Positions 46,095 to 56,485 of a stretch of 64,000 nt of DNA are shown here, in pieces (position 1 is the first letter of the stretch; each line of letters begins with the position of its first letter). The notes beneath the pieces were generated by a model. It had not been told where the DNA came from and ran no database searches. It worked only from the letters and a program-made list of their open reading frames with translations. The translations under genes and the position numbers were made by a program. The stretch lies in NCBI RefSeq assembly GCF_937616625.2, contig NC_065571.1, forward strand, positions 10,480,501 through 10,544,500. Direction: 5' to 3'. This DNA is from Mercurialis annua (lineage: Eukaryota > Streptophyta > Magnoliopsida > Malpighiales > Euphorbiaceae).

Positions 46095-47440
46095 TTCATG
46101 TCTTGTCTAAATTGTTTAATTTATGTTTGACCAGTGGTTAATGAGTAAAAGGATTTAGAAGAGTCACTTTATTCTTAATGCAGCAGAAGTCAAAAAAAAT
46201 AACAAAAAAAAAACTTTAAATCTGTTTATTAATAAATTAATGTCATTATTATAGCTTTTAAATCTTATTGATTTTAATGAATACCAAAAATAGGCATCTA
46301 AAATCTATTGATTTTAATGAATATTAGGATTAAACAATTGTTGATTCTCAAAGAATACTAAACTCGGAAAAAGAAATAAAAGATATTCTCTATCAAATTT
46401 TATTGAATCAACAATTCAAGCGCGCACGCATACATACATATATTTTTAAAGATATGCGTAAAATGAAAGAAGACGAACAATGAATGACCGATGTGTTTCG
46501 GAGGCGTACAAAATAAGAAGATCGAAAGAATTTTCTTCTCAAAAAAATATTTAATTACGTATTTTTAATTAATTATTCTAATGAAATTAACAGTTGATTA
46601 TTTAGATGATATGGCCTAATTTTATTGACTGGGTCTACCAATTACATGGTAGACCGAATCTACCTAAAATTTCTCCTCCTCTAAACCCTAAAACCTTATT
46701 TCTATTCTTAAAATTTTTATTTTTAAATTAATTTTAATTCATCTTTCTTAGGTCGCTATTGGTTTCAACCTCTCTAATCAATTATTCAGAAATTTAGGAA
46801 GTAATTCCAAGTTCCTTGTCAGCAAATGGTTCATTGTTTCCAAATTTTCTTACCCTACACGACAGCAAAATGAAATTGGTTTCGTTTCCTTGAGTACGAT
46901 AAAATTATGAGGGTTTGACAATCTTCATCTAATAATGTTAATGCTTATAATGATTGTATCGGGCAGCCGGGCAGGTATTGGTACGATAATCACGGCTCAA
47001 TAACCGGTTACTTCTATTTTTATTGATTCTAATCGCATTTGTAAAAATCTAGAAATTAATGAACCGTGTTATGACGATCAACATATTTTGAATATAAAGA
47101 ACTTGCAGCAATAACCCCAAGATGTATGAATTACTAAGGCGCTCTCTTAATTTAAATGAGGTTGCGGGTTATGTTTGTTAATTTAAAGAAATTGGGCAAC
47201 CTATTTGTTCATTTCTTTGGCTATGGTGTAATAATATTTCCCTTATTTTGATTCGGTTTTCAGCTGGTCAAACAATAGATACAGTAGGTTTTAATTTTTG
47301 ATTCGGTTCAATAACTGAACCGAGTGACGCACAACCTAGCTGATATGCCTTTAATTACTCAATTACCCAGTTGTGATATCTCCGTTATTGCTCTATCTAA
47401 TGTTTAGTAAATTAGGCAAATATGTACAAGGCTTTGCCTT
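46095..47440. other. TPS1-TPS2 intergenic DNA with conserved TPS 5' flank
   Basis: No gene. Segments at 46820-46910 and 47335-47446 match the TPS1 5' flank (25740-25900 and 26735-26860). The material between them (46940-47330) has no counterpart there. Confidence 0.5.
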
Positions 47441-47455
47441 GTATATATGTATTAG

Positions 47456-48208
47456 CTAGGCTAAATATTTTTAGGGTCACCAAATGGTTACCGAATTATA
47501 GAAAATTACAAATAAAATAGTTATTAAACTATAACCGTTTTACAACACGGTTATCAAATAATAAAAAATTATAAAATAATTATTGAACTATTAATTTTTG
47601 AGCAAATTACGCTAAGGTCCCTGAGGTACCATAATTAACAGTTTGGTCCCCTTTGTTTCAAAAGTCTACTTAATAGTCCCTCAGTTTTAATTCCGTTAAC
47701 TGTTAGGTCCCTCTGTTAATTTCGACACTTACTTTTAAACGATTTTGTCCCCAACCTTTAATTTTGTGAACGATTAGATCCCTCACTTTAAATTTTATTA
47801 AACAATTTGATCCCTCACTTTTAAACAATTTAGTCCCTGAGTTTTAATCCGTTAAACAATTTGATCCCTCAAATTAACAGAGGGATCTCACAGTTAAGGA
47901 ATAAAAATTGAGGGACCATTAAATAGACTTTTAAAACAAGAAGGATCAAACTGTTAATTATGATATACCTCAGAGACCTCTAAATAATTTGCTCTTAATT
48001 TTTTTATGAGCAGTTACTTTACGCATTTTTTCCTTATCCACATCATTAAAATGGTAACCATTTTGTGAAAAAAAAATAATAGTTTGGCAACCATTTTATA
48101 ACTTTTAATAGTTCGGTAACCGTTTTATAAAAAAGTTGTTGTTTGGTAACTATTTTGTAATTTTTTTATAGTTCCGTAACCATTATGTGACCTCATAAAT
48201 ATTTAGAC
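47456..48208. mobile_element. MULE in the TPS2 promoter, 753 bp
   Basis: Long inverted repeats (CTAAATATTTTTAGGGTCACC... against the inverted GGTCACATAATGGTTACGG... end) flanked by an exact 9-bp duplication ATGTATTAG (47447-47455, 48209-48217). The interior repeats GGTAACCATTTTATAA-like words and is split by a second MITE. Non-coding. Confidence 0.88.
47600..47994. mobile_element. MITE nested in the TPS2 promoter MULE, 395 bp
   Basis: Ends GAGCAAATTA inverted, then CTGAGGTA...CATAATTAACAGTTTG on both sides, flanked by an exact 9-bp duplication TTAATTTTT (47591-47599, 47995-48003). Confidence 0.88.
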
Positions 48209-48218
48209 ATGTATTAGT

Positions 48219-48225
48219 TTATATA
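48219..48225 (+). promoter_or_regulatory. probable TATA box of TPS2
   Basis: TTATATA starts 159 bp upstream of the ATG and two bases after the MULE target duplication. It corresponds to the second, more proximal TATA-like motif of TPS1. The more distal one (GTATATAT, 47441-47448) is now stranded ~750 bp further away. Confidence 0.5.
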
Positions 48226-48377
48226 GCAGCACACAACTTTTCCTCTGCCATAAACTCTTTCACACTTCTCTCTAATTTATTTATTTTCTGAAAGCCAAAC
48301 TATACACGAGCACTTTGGCTATTACAAAAGTTTTCATAAGAAAGGTGCAAAATTTGAGTACCGATCGATACCCCATA

Positions 48378-51300
48378 ATGTTTAATCAATTATTAGCAGT
48401 TTATTCGATCCAAATTCCAACATCTGACAACGTTAAACGCACCTCTTCCAGTTTTAATCCAACAATATGGGGAGATCAGTTTCTCAAATATGCTACTGAT
48501 TCTAAGGTCAAATTACATTTTTTTCATGCAATTTTTCTCTTTTATGTAACTGTTTTGTGCTTATATAACTATCATGAATTTCGCGTCAGCAGATGAATGA
48601 TGCTTCGAGTGAGCGACAACACGAAGGATTGAAGCTAGAAGTGAGAAGAATGATAAGGAATACGAAGAGCGAGCCTCGCAATATATTGAGTTTGATTGAT
48701 GCGGTTCAGCGATTAGGCGTTAATTACCATTTCAAGAGTGAGATAAACGAAGCACTGCAAAAGGTTTTCGATGACGACGATGAGATCGAGGACCTTTACA
48801 GTGTTGCTCTTCGATTTCGGCTGCTCAGACAACATGGGATTAAGGTTTCATCTGGTAATTAATCCTTTAACCAACAGTAACCTATATAAACACTTGTGGT
48901 GCCAAACCTAATGTTTTGATATTAAAGTAAAAACCCTTCATATTCGTCATAATTTTTGACGTTAGTCAACCAAATTAAATTAAATTAATTTTAAATTTAA
49001 GGGACGAAATCGTAGATAAAAATAAAAGTGTGCAACCATATCATATCAAACTCGATTTCGTCCCTCAAAATCGGTGGTTTGAATAGATAAAAGTACTAAA
49101 TCGCTTGATTTTCAAATAAAAAAATGAAAGCGTGGATTATAAATAGATTAAGTGTGAAACTTTTCACATGTGTTTTAAATTGTTTATCTGGCCTTGCAGA
49201 ATTATTTGACAAATTCAAAGAAAGTGATGGCAACTTTAAAACATCCATTACCAATGATGTATTTGGCATGCTAAGTTTGTACGAGGCAGCCCATCTTAGC
49301 ATACCAGGAGAAAATATCCTAGATGAAGCCCTAGATTTCACTACGGCGACTCTTCAATCATTTTTGCCGGAATTAACCAATCATCTTGCGACACATGTAA
49401 GTCATTCATTGAACCGTCCTATCCGAAAATGCTTGCCACGGTTAGAGACAAGGTACTATATCGATGCCTATCCTATGGAGAAGTCATACGACGAGACGTT
49501 GTTGAAATTTGCTAAATTGGATTTCAATATGTTGCAAAAATTACACCAAAAGGAGCTCTATATCGTCAGAGAGTAAGTTCACTTTCGTTTAATAATTAAT
49601 CAAACAAAAAAACTAGGTATAATCACTCATATTTACCACACTTTTACATCACAATCTTTCAAAAACGTCAATTTTAATTTAACTTCGATAAATATATTTA
49701 ATCATAGCCAACTATTAATTTTTAAAAGACTTAACCATTGAAAAAAACCCTAACTTTTCAATTTTTTTTTTTCATATTTTAGCTAATTTTTCATATTTTC
49801 AGTTTTAATTATTTGTATGAGCGGAAAAAATATTCACTGTATGCTTCATATTATTTTATATTTATAATTTTTGATGGTAAAAAAATAAATTAGAATAATA
49901 TGAAAAATATATTTAAATATTTTTCATTTTAATTTGAACAAATAGCTATAATTGAAATTGAAAAATGAAAAAATAGTTAAAATTGAAGATTTTAAAAGTT
50001 TAATATACATACTTATTTTAGAAAAGGTTGCAAATTATACTTATTATATTTTTATTTTAGATTTGGATATAACTAACATGAATGCCACAATTGAATATAA
50101 ACAATTTATGTACTAAGGCAGCTTAATTATTATGAGTTCAGGTGGTGGAAAACTTTGGATGTGGCAACAAATTTACCTTATGCAAGAGACAGAATTGTGG
50201 AGTTGTACTTTTGGATGATGGGAATTTACTTTGAGCCTCAATATTCTTTTGCAAGAATAATGATGACAAAAATAATCGGAACTCTATCCTTATTGGATGA
50301 TACTTATGATAACTATGCTACATTTGAAGAAGCTGAGATTTTAACAGATGCTATTCAAAGGTTATAAATTAATTATTTAAGGTTTAATGGTTTAAAAAAG
50401 TTAAATTAATTAAGGTAGAAGGTACAAAAAATCCTCGACTTTATCTCAAAAGTACAGATCAACCTTTTTATTAGGCATAATTAAGCCCTTAAGTTTTTAA
50501 AATTGAACAATTAAACCCTCGTGTTTTTAAAATCGAACGAATAAACTCTTTTAGTTTATTTTTGGAGCACTTAACTCCTCAAATTTTTGGTAAATATTTT
50601 AAACATAAATTATTTTCGATCTTTTTTCCTATATGATTATGAGAAATATGTCAGCCATCAACGAGTATTTCTAATGGTGTTGGACGAAAAAAGTTATTTG
50701 TTCTATTTGAAAACAAAAAGAGCTAAATTATACCCGAATATAGTAAAAGGGCTGACTTGTACTTTTGTGAAAATTACGAGGATTTTTTTATACCTTTTGT
50801 CATTAATTAATTAATTAATTAGTGTTATCCAAAGCTTATATAATTAATTTGAAGTCCATCAGATTAGAGTGTTTGATGATTCTTAATTTTCAGGTGGGAT
50901 ATAAAGGCCAAAGATGCTCTTCCAGAGTACATGAAAATGATTTATATTACGTTGCTTGATATCTACAATGAATATGAAGAAAATGTTGCAAATGAACAAA
51001 AGCCACTTTACTCCCTGTATTATGCCAAAGAAGCAGTGAGTGAGATATACTTTATAATTTTATTTTAATATTTGTTACGACACATACTTCGGGTTTAGGA
51101 GTTAATTAATAGGTTCGAACTTCCCATATTCATTATAGGCCAAATATATATTTATGACCTTAAACTTCAATAAATTAGTCACTTACACACCTCAATTTTG
51201 ATATTGACAATTTGTACACATAAACATAACTTTTTCATTATAATAAAAGAAATTGTTTTATCAATTCTATAGTAATATAATTTTATTAATTTTATTTTTA

Positions 51301-52864
51301 AATATCTAGATCAAGAGAGTAATGAAAAGCATTATTGAGTTGATAATTTATTTTCATTAGGATATAAATTCAAATTTAGGAGTTAGAGGTTTGAGTAAAG
51401 CTTTTCATTTATTGTAATTATCTTTTCTTCATTTTTTATTCCATAGTATTTCATCTTGCTTAATCTTATTTTGACAAAATGAGTTTATCTACCTATCAGT
51501 TTAAGCCCTTTATCAAATATGTCATGTTCTTTAAATTTTATCAGTTTGTTCTATCATCTTTTTAATTTTTATCAAATATCCCCTCAATTTATTTGAAGCT
51601 CACATAGCTTGATGTTCTACAAGCCAAGTAGGCTAAATTTATTACATATAGACATATAACACGTCAGCTCCAAATTAGTTACATATATATTTGACAACGA
51701 TTGATTGACAAATTTTATAAATATGAAATATTTCATAAATTGTATATAGCAATTCATATTTCACCTTTATTTTATATTTATTTAGATGAAGAGAGTAACG
51801 CGAGCCTACTTAGCCGAAGCTAAGTGGCTCGAGCAGGATTACATTCCAACAATGGAGGAATATATGAAAGTTTCACTCATAACTTGTTGTTATCCAATGC
51901 TGGCAACAACTTCGTTTCTTGGCCTGGGGGAAATTGCAACAAAAGATGCCTATGAGTGGGCTTCGAAAGACCCTAAAATTATAAGAGCTTCAGCAATTAT
52001 TGGTAGACTAATGGACGATATAGTTTCTCATGAGGTAAATTTATGGTCAGTTTTGTGCCTAAATTTTAAGCATAAGTATATTTGAATCAGATATATATTA
52101 TGAGTCACTAAACCTTTTTAAGTTATTTCGAAAAAGATTATAAATATCAATGTATTATTTAAATGTCATGAAATTAGTTTTTCTTTGGAATAGTGATTTT
52201 TTATATCCAAAATATTGACAATTAACGAATTTTAAAATATTTCAACTTTATGCAGGAAGTTTTATTTTACGAATAAAATAATCAAAGTTGTGGACATAAA
52301 AAAGTAATTTGTCTTTTTATTTCAAAAAGTTTTTTTTAATCTAATTTTGCTGATGTGGCACATGAATATTCTTCACGTCAGCAATTCAATCATAAGCCAT
52401 GTAAGGCGGTAATAAAAAATATAATTTGGTAACCTTTTTAGAACATATATTCAAATTTAAATCTTTAACTAAACGAGTTATTTTAACTCGCACATAAATG
52501 ATCACCAATGGCGAGTCATTTGTTTAGCAATGCAAGACTAATTTTAATCCAATCTATCTATATGAATATACAGTTTGAACAAACAAGAAAACATGTGGCT
52601 TCAGCTGTTGAATGCTACATGAAGCAATACGGTGCATATGAAGAAGAGATAGTAAAATCGTTTCGGAAGGAGATTGAAAACGCATGGAAAGATATAAACG
52701 AGGATCTCCTCAACCCGACTCCAGTTCCAATGCCACTGCTGGAGTGTGTTTTGAATCTTGCACGAGCAATGGACGTAATATATAAGGATGAAGACGGATA
52801 CACAAATTCTCATATCTTGAAAGAATTGGTTGCCTCTGTTCTTATGGACCATGTACTCCTTTGA
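48378..52864 (+). CDS. sesquiterpene synthase (TPS-a type), gene TPS2, 7 exons
   Basis: Exons: 48378-48506, 48590-48854, 49200-49572, 50142-50360, 50894-51035, 51786-52034, 52574-52864; all GT/AG, phases consistent, 555 residues. The ATG gives the same 43-codon first exon as TPS1. Motifs: [11 protein letters not shown] (21-31), RDR (271-273), DDTYD (308-312), second metal site DDIVSHEFE (453-461). Seven exons, ~550 residues and no plastid transit peptide fit cytosolic farnesyl diphosphate cyclases. Product unknown. It is the compact tandem partner of TPS1 (introns 83-750 bp against up to 10.3 kb). Exon 4 and the second half of exon 3 are far closer to TPS1 than exons 1 and 7. The promoter contains a MULE; intron 4 contains a MITE. 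Confidence 0.93.
50414..50801. mobile_element. MULE-type MITE in TPS2 intron 4, 388 bp
   Basis: Ends GGTAGAAGGTACAAAAAATCCTCG / inverted CGAGGATTTTTTTATACC, flanked by an exact 9-bp ATTAATTAA (50405-50413, 50802-50810; low-complexity, so slightly less certain). Confidence 0.8.
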
Positions 52865-53923
52865 GCAGTACTCTTATTTCGTAATTTATTACCTTATTGA
52901 ATATGAAAAATGTAATAAAATTGGCGAGTTTTGTTGGGATTAAAGGTTCTTGGCATACTTTAATTTATGTGCTGTCTTTTTTGCTATGCATAAAGATTAC
53001 TTGTGAAAGTTGTTTAATTTATGTTTGACGAATGATTAATGAATAAAAAGATCGAGAAAAGACACTATATTCTCGATCAGACATTTAAATACACAATCTA
53101 ATTTAGTCGAATGATGATCTTCGCTTAACCTAGGATTAGTGAATATTGTTTTTCTTTCTAATCTCTTCAATATATTGATGGATTTGGTGATATCTTTTTT
53201 TTGATCTAATTATGTAATTATTAAGTTTTGATGATTCTGAAAATTTGTTTCAAAATAAATAACAACAAATATTCATTAATCTGATGGACTGGTCGAGTGC
53301 ATTGTTTGTAAAAATCCGTAAATATACGGATTTTAACTCGTAATATAGGATTGTGAAGTCCGGATATTAATTCCACAGGAAAAACTAATCTTTATCCCAC
53401 AAATTATGAATTTCGATTTGTCTAGCAAATTAAGGATTGAATTGAAACAATTAAACTAAGAATAATAAATAGTAAATACTAAAATATAATGGATTTAACA
53501 AGTATGAAATGAGAATTAGGGATTATTTGTCAAATGAGTTATGGATTAAATCCTAAAGCTACTGCAACAGAAAAAGAGCAAGTTGAAGATCAACAACAAA
53601 CACATGACTGTGACTGAAGCTTCATTTCTAACTGATTTGCGATGTCAGTGCATCAATAGAGCAACTCGTGTGTTTTGCAGACATGCTGATAGTTTGTTTC
53701 TTAATCAGCAAGTAATAGGATTGTTCATGTGTTCAAGTTACATTGATGGTGTGTTGCTTAGTGATAAATTTTTAGAGAGTTAGTTACAAGAGCGGTTACT
53801 TTTGATTAGTATAAATATGTAGCTCCAGAACAATTTGTAATTTGATTTTTTTAATTAAAAAATTCTAAAGATTTCTCTCTAAGTTCTTTCAGTTGTCTCT
53901 AAGATTCTATTATTGTCACGACC
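52865..53923. other. TPS2 3' flank and retroelement remnants
   Basis: TPS2 polyadenylation is likely near 52910-53045 (aataaaa words). At 53280-53560 a sequence with 'ccggatattaattccacagg' resembles the R/U5-like start of the LTR family above. At 53580-53880 an open 66-codon frame followed by 'tataaatatgtagctcc' looks like the 3' end of a degraded copia element. Neither has clear borders. Confidence 0.35.
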
Positions 53924-54300
53924 CATTTTTATAGGTCGGGCCGGCGCAAGAGTATGGGTATGATTGTACCGAAACACGTAGCAAGTCTTGCGAATAATAT
54001 CAATAATCATTTAATACAATATACCTGCATAGAACTAGATGCTCGGGGAAAACGAGACTTCAGCCTATTCTAACAGTATATAGAGGCAGCATATATCCAC
54101 AGTATAATGTCTCAAATCATAAACTCCAATAGTATGGCAATATGTATAAATACCATAAACAATGTGAACATGCCAATAATAATAAATAAATAGTTGGACT
54201 ACTCTAATAAAGTATAAGTCTAAACCAATTATATAAGTTTAAAACATAAGACATCTAGTACTACAGCGGTTTAGGAGTTTAAAACAGTTTGACCATTTAT
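53924..54300 (+). repeat. LTR fragment starting TGTCACGACCC
   Basis: Begins TGTCACGACCCATTTTTATAGG, the start typical of many plant gypsy LTRs, and continues as unrecognised AT-rich sequence. The right border is unclear. Confidence 0.45.
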
Positions 54301-54694
54301 TCAGGAAAAAAAAGAACCCCCGAACAATGAAGATTTCCATAATTTTAATGACATATCATTATGTGATAGACTTAGTTCACGGATGACATGGTGGACTGAA
54401 TCTACCTAAGAATTCTTCCTATTACAGATAAACAACGCAAATCTTCTTTATATAAGTTGCCTATTCATTGAGAAATTTCTAAGTTCGCCACATAGGATTA
54501 TAAACTATCCACTTATCGTATAACACGTGTCCACAATAAATGTTATAACCAATTAATAAATATCACATCAATTATAGTTAAAATATATACAATTAATGTG
54601 ATATTTATAATAAATGGTTTGGTTCACAAAAGTATTTAAGCAAATCTTCTTTATATAAGTTCATACATAAAACCTGGTATCTTTGCATATGAAT
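54301..54694. other. P450 pseudogene 3' flank
   Basis: No gene. Short words (acatggt-gactgaatctacctaa) recur near 46640, so a dispersed repeat is probably present. Confidence 0.35.
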
Positions 54695-56159
54695 TCAGTA
54701 TGGAACTGGAACCAAGTGGAGCTCATTTTTCCTCCTAGCCGAAGCTCCAAAAGATTCAGACATGTCTAGATCATTAGGTTCCATACCACCGGAGAGTTTC
54801 CAATCAAAATGGTACAACAAATTTGCAAGTACAAGTTCAACGACGGCCATACCGTATGACATACCAGGGCACATCCTTCGTCCGCCACCAAAAGGAATTA
54901 ATTCAAAATCTTTTCCTCGGTAATCAATTGAATTATCCGAAAATCTCTCTGGACCGAATTTCTCTGCTTCTTTCCAATAACGAGGATCTCTTCCGATCGC
55001 CCATGCGTTCACAATAACTCTAGTATTTACTGGGATTTTGTATCCATTAATTTCTACTTCTCTCTACATTCTCTTGGAAGAAGTAATGGAGCAGGAGGGT
55101 GTAACCTTAATGTTTCTTTGATAACAAGTTTTAAGTACTTCAATTGCTGGAGACTAGTTTCGTCTATTATTTGTTGTTTTTGATTAAAGAGATTCCTAAC
55201 CTCTTGTTGTGCTTTTTGCATCACTCTTGTATTTTTTATCATTTCTGACATTGCCCATTCTATCGTTGTAGCAGATGGATCGGTTCCGGCAAGAAACATG
55301 TCCTGAAATATTAGTTTAACATACACAAGAATTCGTAGCAAGATCTTACCTTCAACACAAACTAGTAGATGAAAGAAACTTCAATAGATGATATTCCAAT
55401 AAGTTGATTTGACAATCAATAGCAATATATTATAGGATTAACACATTTTTAGGTCCCTGAACCTTACGTTTTTAGTTTATCTGGTCCCTGAACTTTTATT
55501 TGATTTTATCTGGTCATTGTACTTTACATTTTTTAGTTTATCTGATCCCCGAACTTTTATCCATTTGAGGACTCGAGAGAATAAAATAATTAAAGTTCAA
55601 GGACGAAATAAGAGCAAATGGAAGTTGAGAGAGCAGATAAACTAAAAATGTAAAGTTTAGAGACCAGATAACGTAAAGTTCAGTGACCTTATAATGGGTT
55701 TATTCTATATTATATGAATATACTAATATGTAATGTTAAATGGCTACCGACATGGTAATATATCAAATCAGAACGTGACCACGTACGATTACAATCTGTA
55801 TTGATAATTAATGTTTTGATATTATTTTGATACGAAATAATTTGATCTGTACCAAATTAAAAGATATAGAAAATTATTGATACCATTCAAGTTTTTAACC
55901 CTCAAGAAAATAACAAAAACAAAAAGTTAGAACTAATTTTTAGTACTCACAAGCATGATCGCTTTGATGCAGTCAGTTGTTAAGGAAAATTCAAGGTTGC
56001 CATGATCTTGAAGATTCAAAAGCACATCGACAAGAGTATTTGCTTCTCCGGCTTTCGGATCACTTCCCAAAGCCTTGTTTTCTCTATGTTTTTTAATAAT
56101 ATTTTCAAGAATCATATCAGCTTCTTGATGCAGCCTCTCTAATTTAGGCCTCACGCATA
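54695..56159 (-). pseudogene. CYP71-like cytochrome P450, 5'-truncated and frameshifted
   Basis: Two exons remain on the - strand: 56159-55951 (starts mid-protein at PKLERLHQEADMIL) and 55302-54695, separated by a 648-bp intron at the CYP71-typical site just before DMFLAGTD. The first ~230 residues, including the membrane anchor, are gone: the copia LTR begins at the break. Present are the I-helix AGTDPS (Pro where Thr is usual), K-helix ETLR, PERF, and haem loop [10 protein letters not shown]. One base is missing in the GA repeat near 55058-55062 compared with the second P450, shifting the frame after PRECRE. Both lesions make it non-functional. The family oxidises small molecules at the ER, often terpenes. 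Confidence 0.9.
55435..55705. mobile_element. MULE-type MITE in the P450 pseudogene intron, 271 bp
   Basis: Inverted ends (GGATTAACACATTTTTAGGTCCCTGAAC / inverted GTTCAGTGACC...) flanked by an exact 9-bp duplication TATATTATA (55426-55434, 55706-55714). Confidence 0.85.
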
Positions 56160-56444
56160 TGAAGAGAATCAAAGGTTGACTCAAACTCAAATAAAGGAAA
56201 TAAGAAATTCTGCAGCTAATATCATGGAGTGTGCTGCAATATCAATGGGCATTAAACAAAAGAGATTCTTGCCTTATACTAACCCATGATTTCAGCTATA
56301 CCGTTGGAGACTTATTGCCTACATATTGTTTTTGTTTCCATTATAATCTCTCGTGTATATCTCTCAATGTTCTCTATAAATACTTTCTTTGTATTTCATA
56401 TTCAGATAAGGAATGAGAATTACTTTTGGTTTCTGAAATTCTCA
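56160..56444 (+). repeat. copia 5' LTR
   Basis: 285 bp; TATAAATA lies at about 56375, an internal promoter for the element. Confidence 0.95.
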
Positions 56445-56456
56445 TGGTATCAGAGC
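56445..56456 (+). other. copia primer-binding site
   Basis: TGGTATCAGAGC directly follows the LTR and is complementary to the 3' end of initiator tRNA-Met, the usual plant copia primer. Confidence 0.93.
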
Positions 56457-56485
56457 CAACACGAGAGACTAAATCTTCGATTCTC

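Noticed and set aside
46600..46660. Short palindrome around a GGTCTACCA word as an operator-like site
   Set aside because: A similar word near 54380 suggests a dispersed repeat; nothing links it to gene control.
53583..53783. A 66-codon protein gene
   Set aside because: No ATG at the start, no recognisable family, and the following sequence looks like a retroelement LTR.
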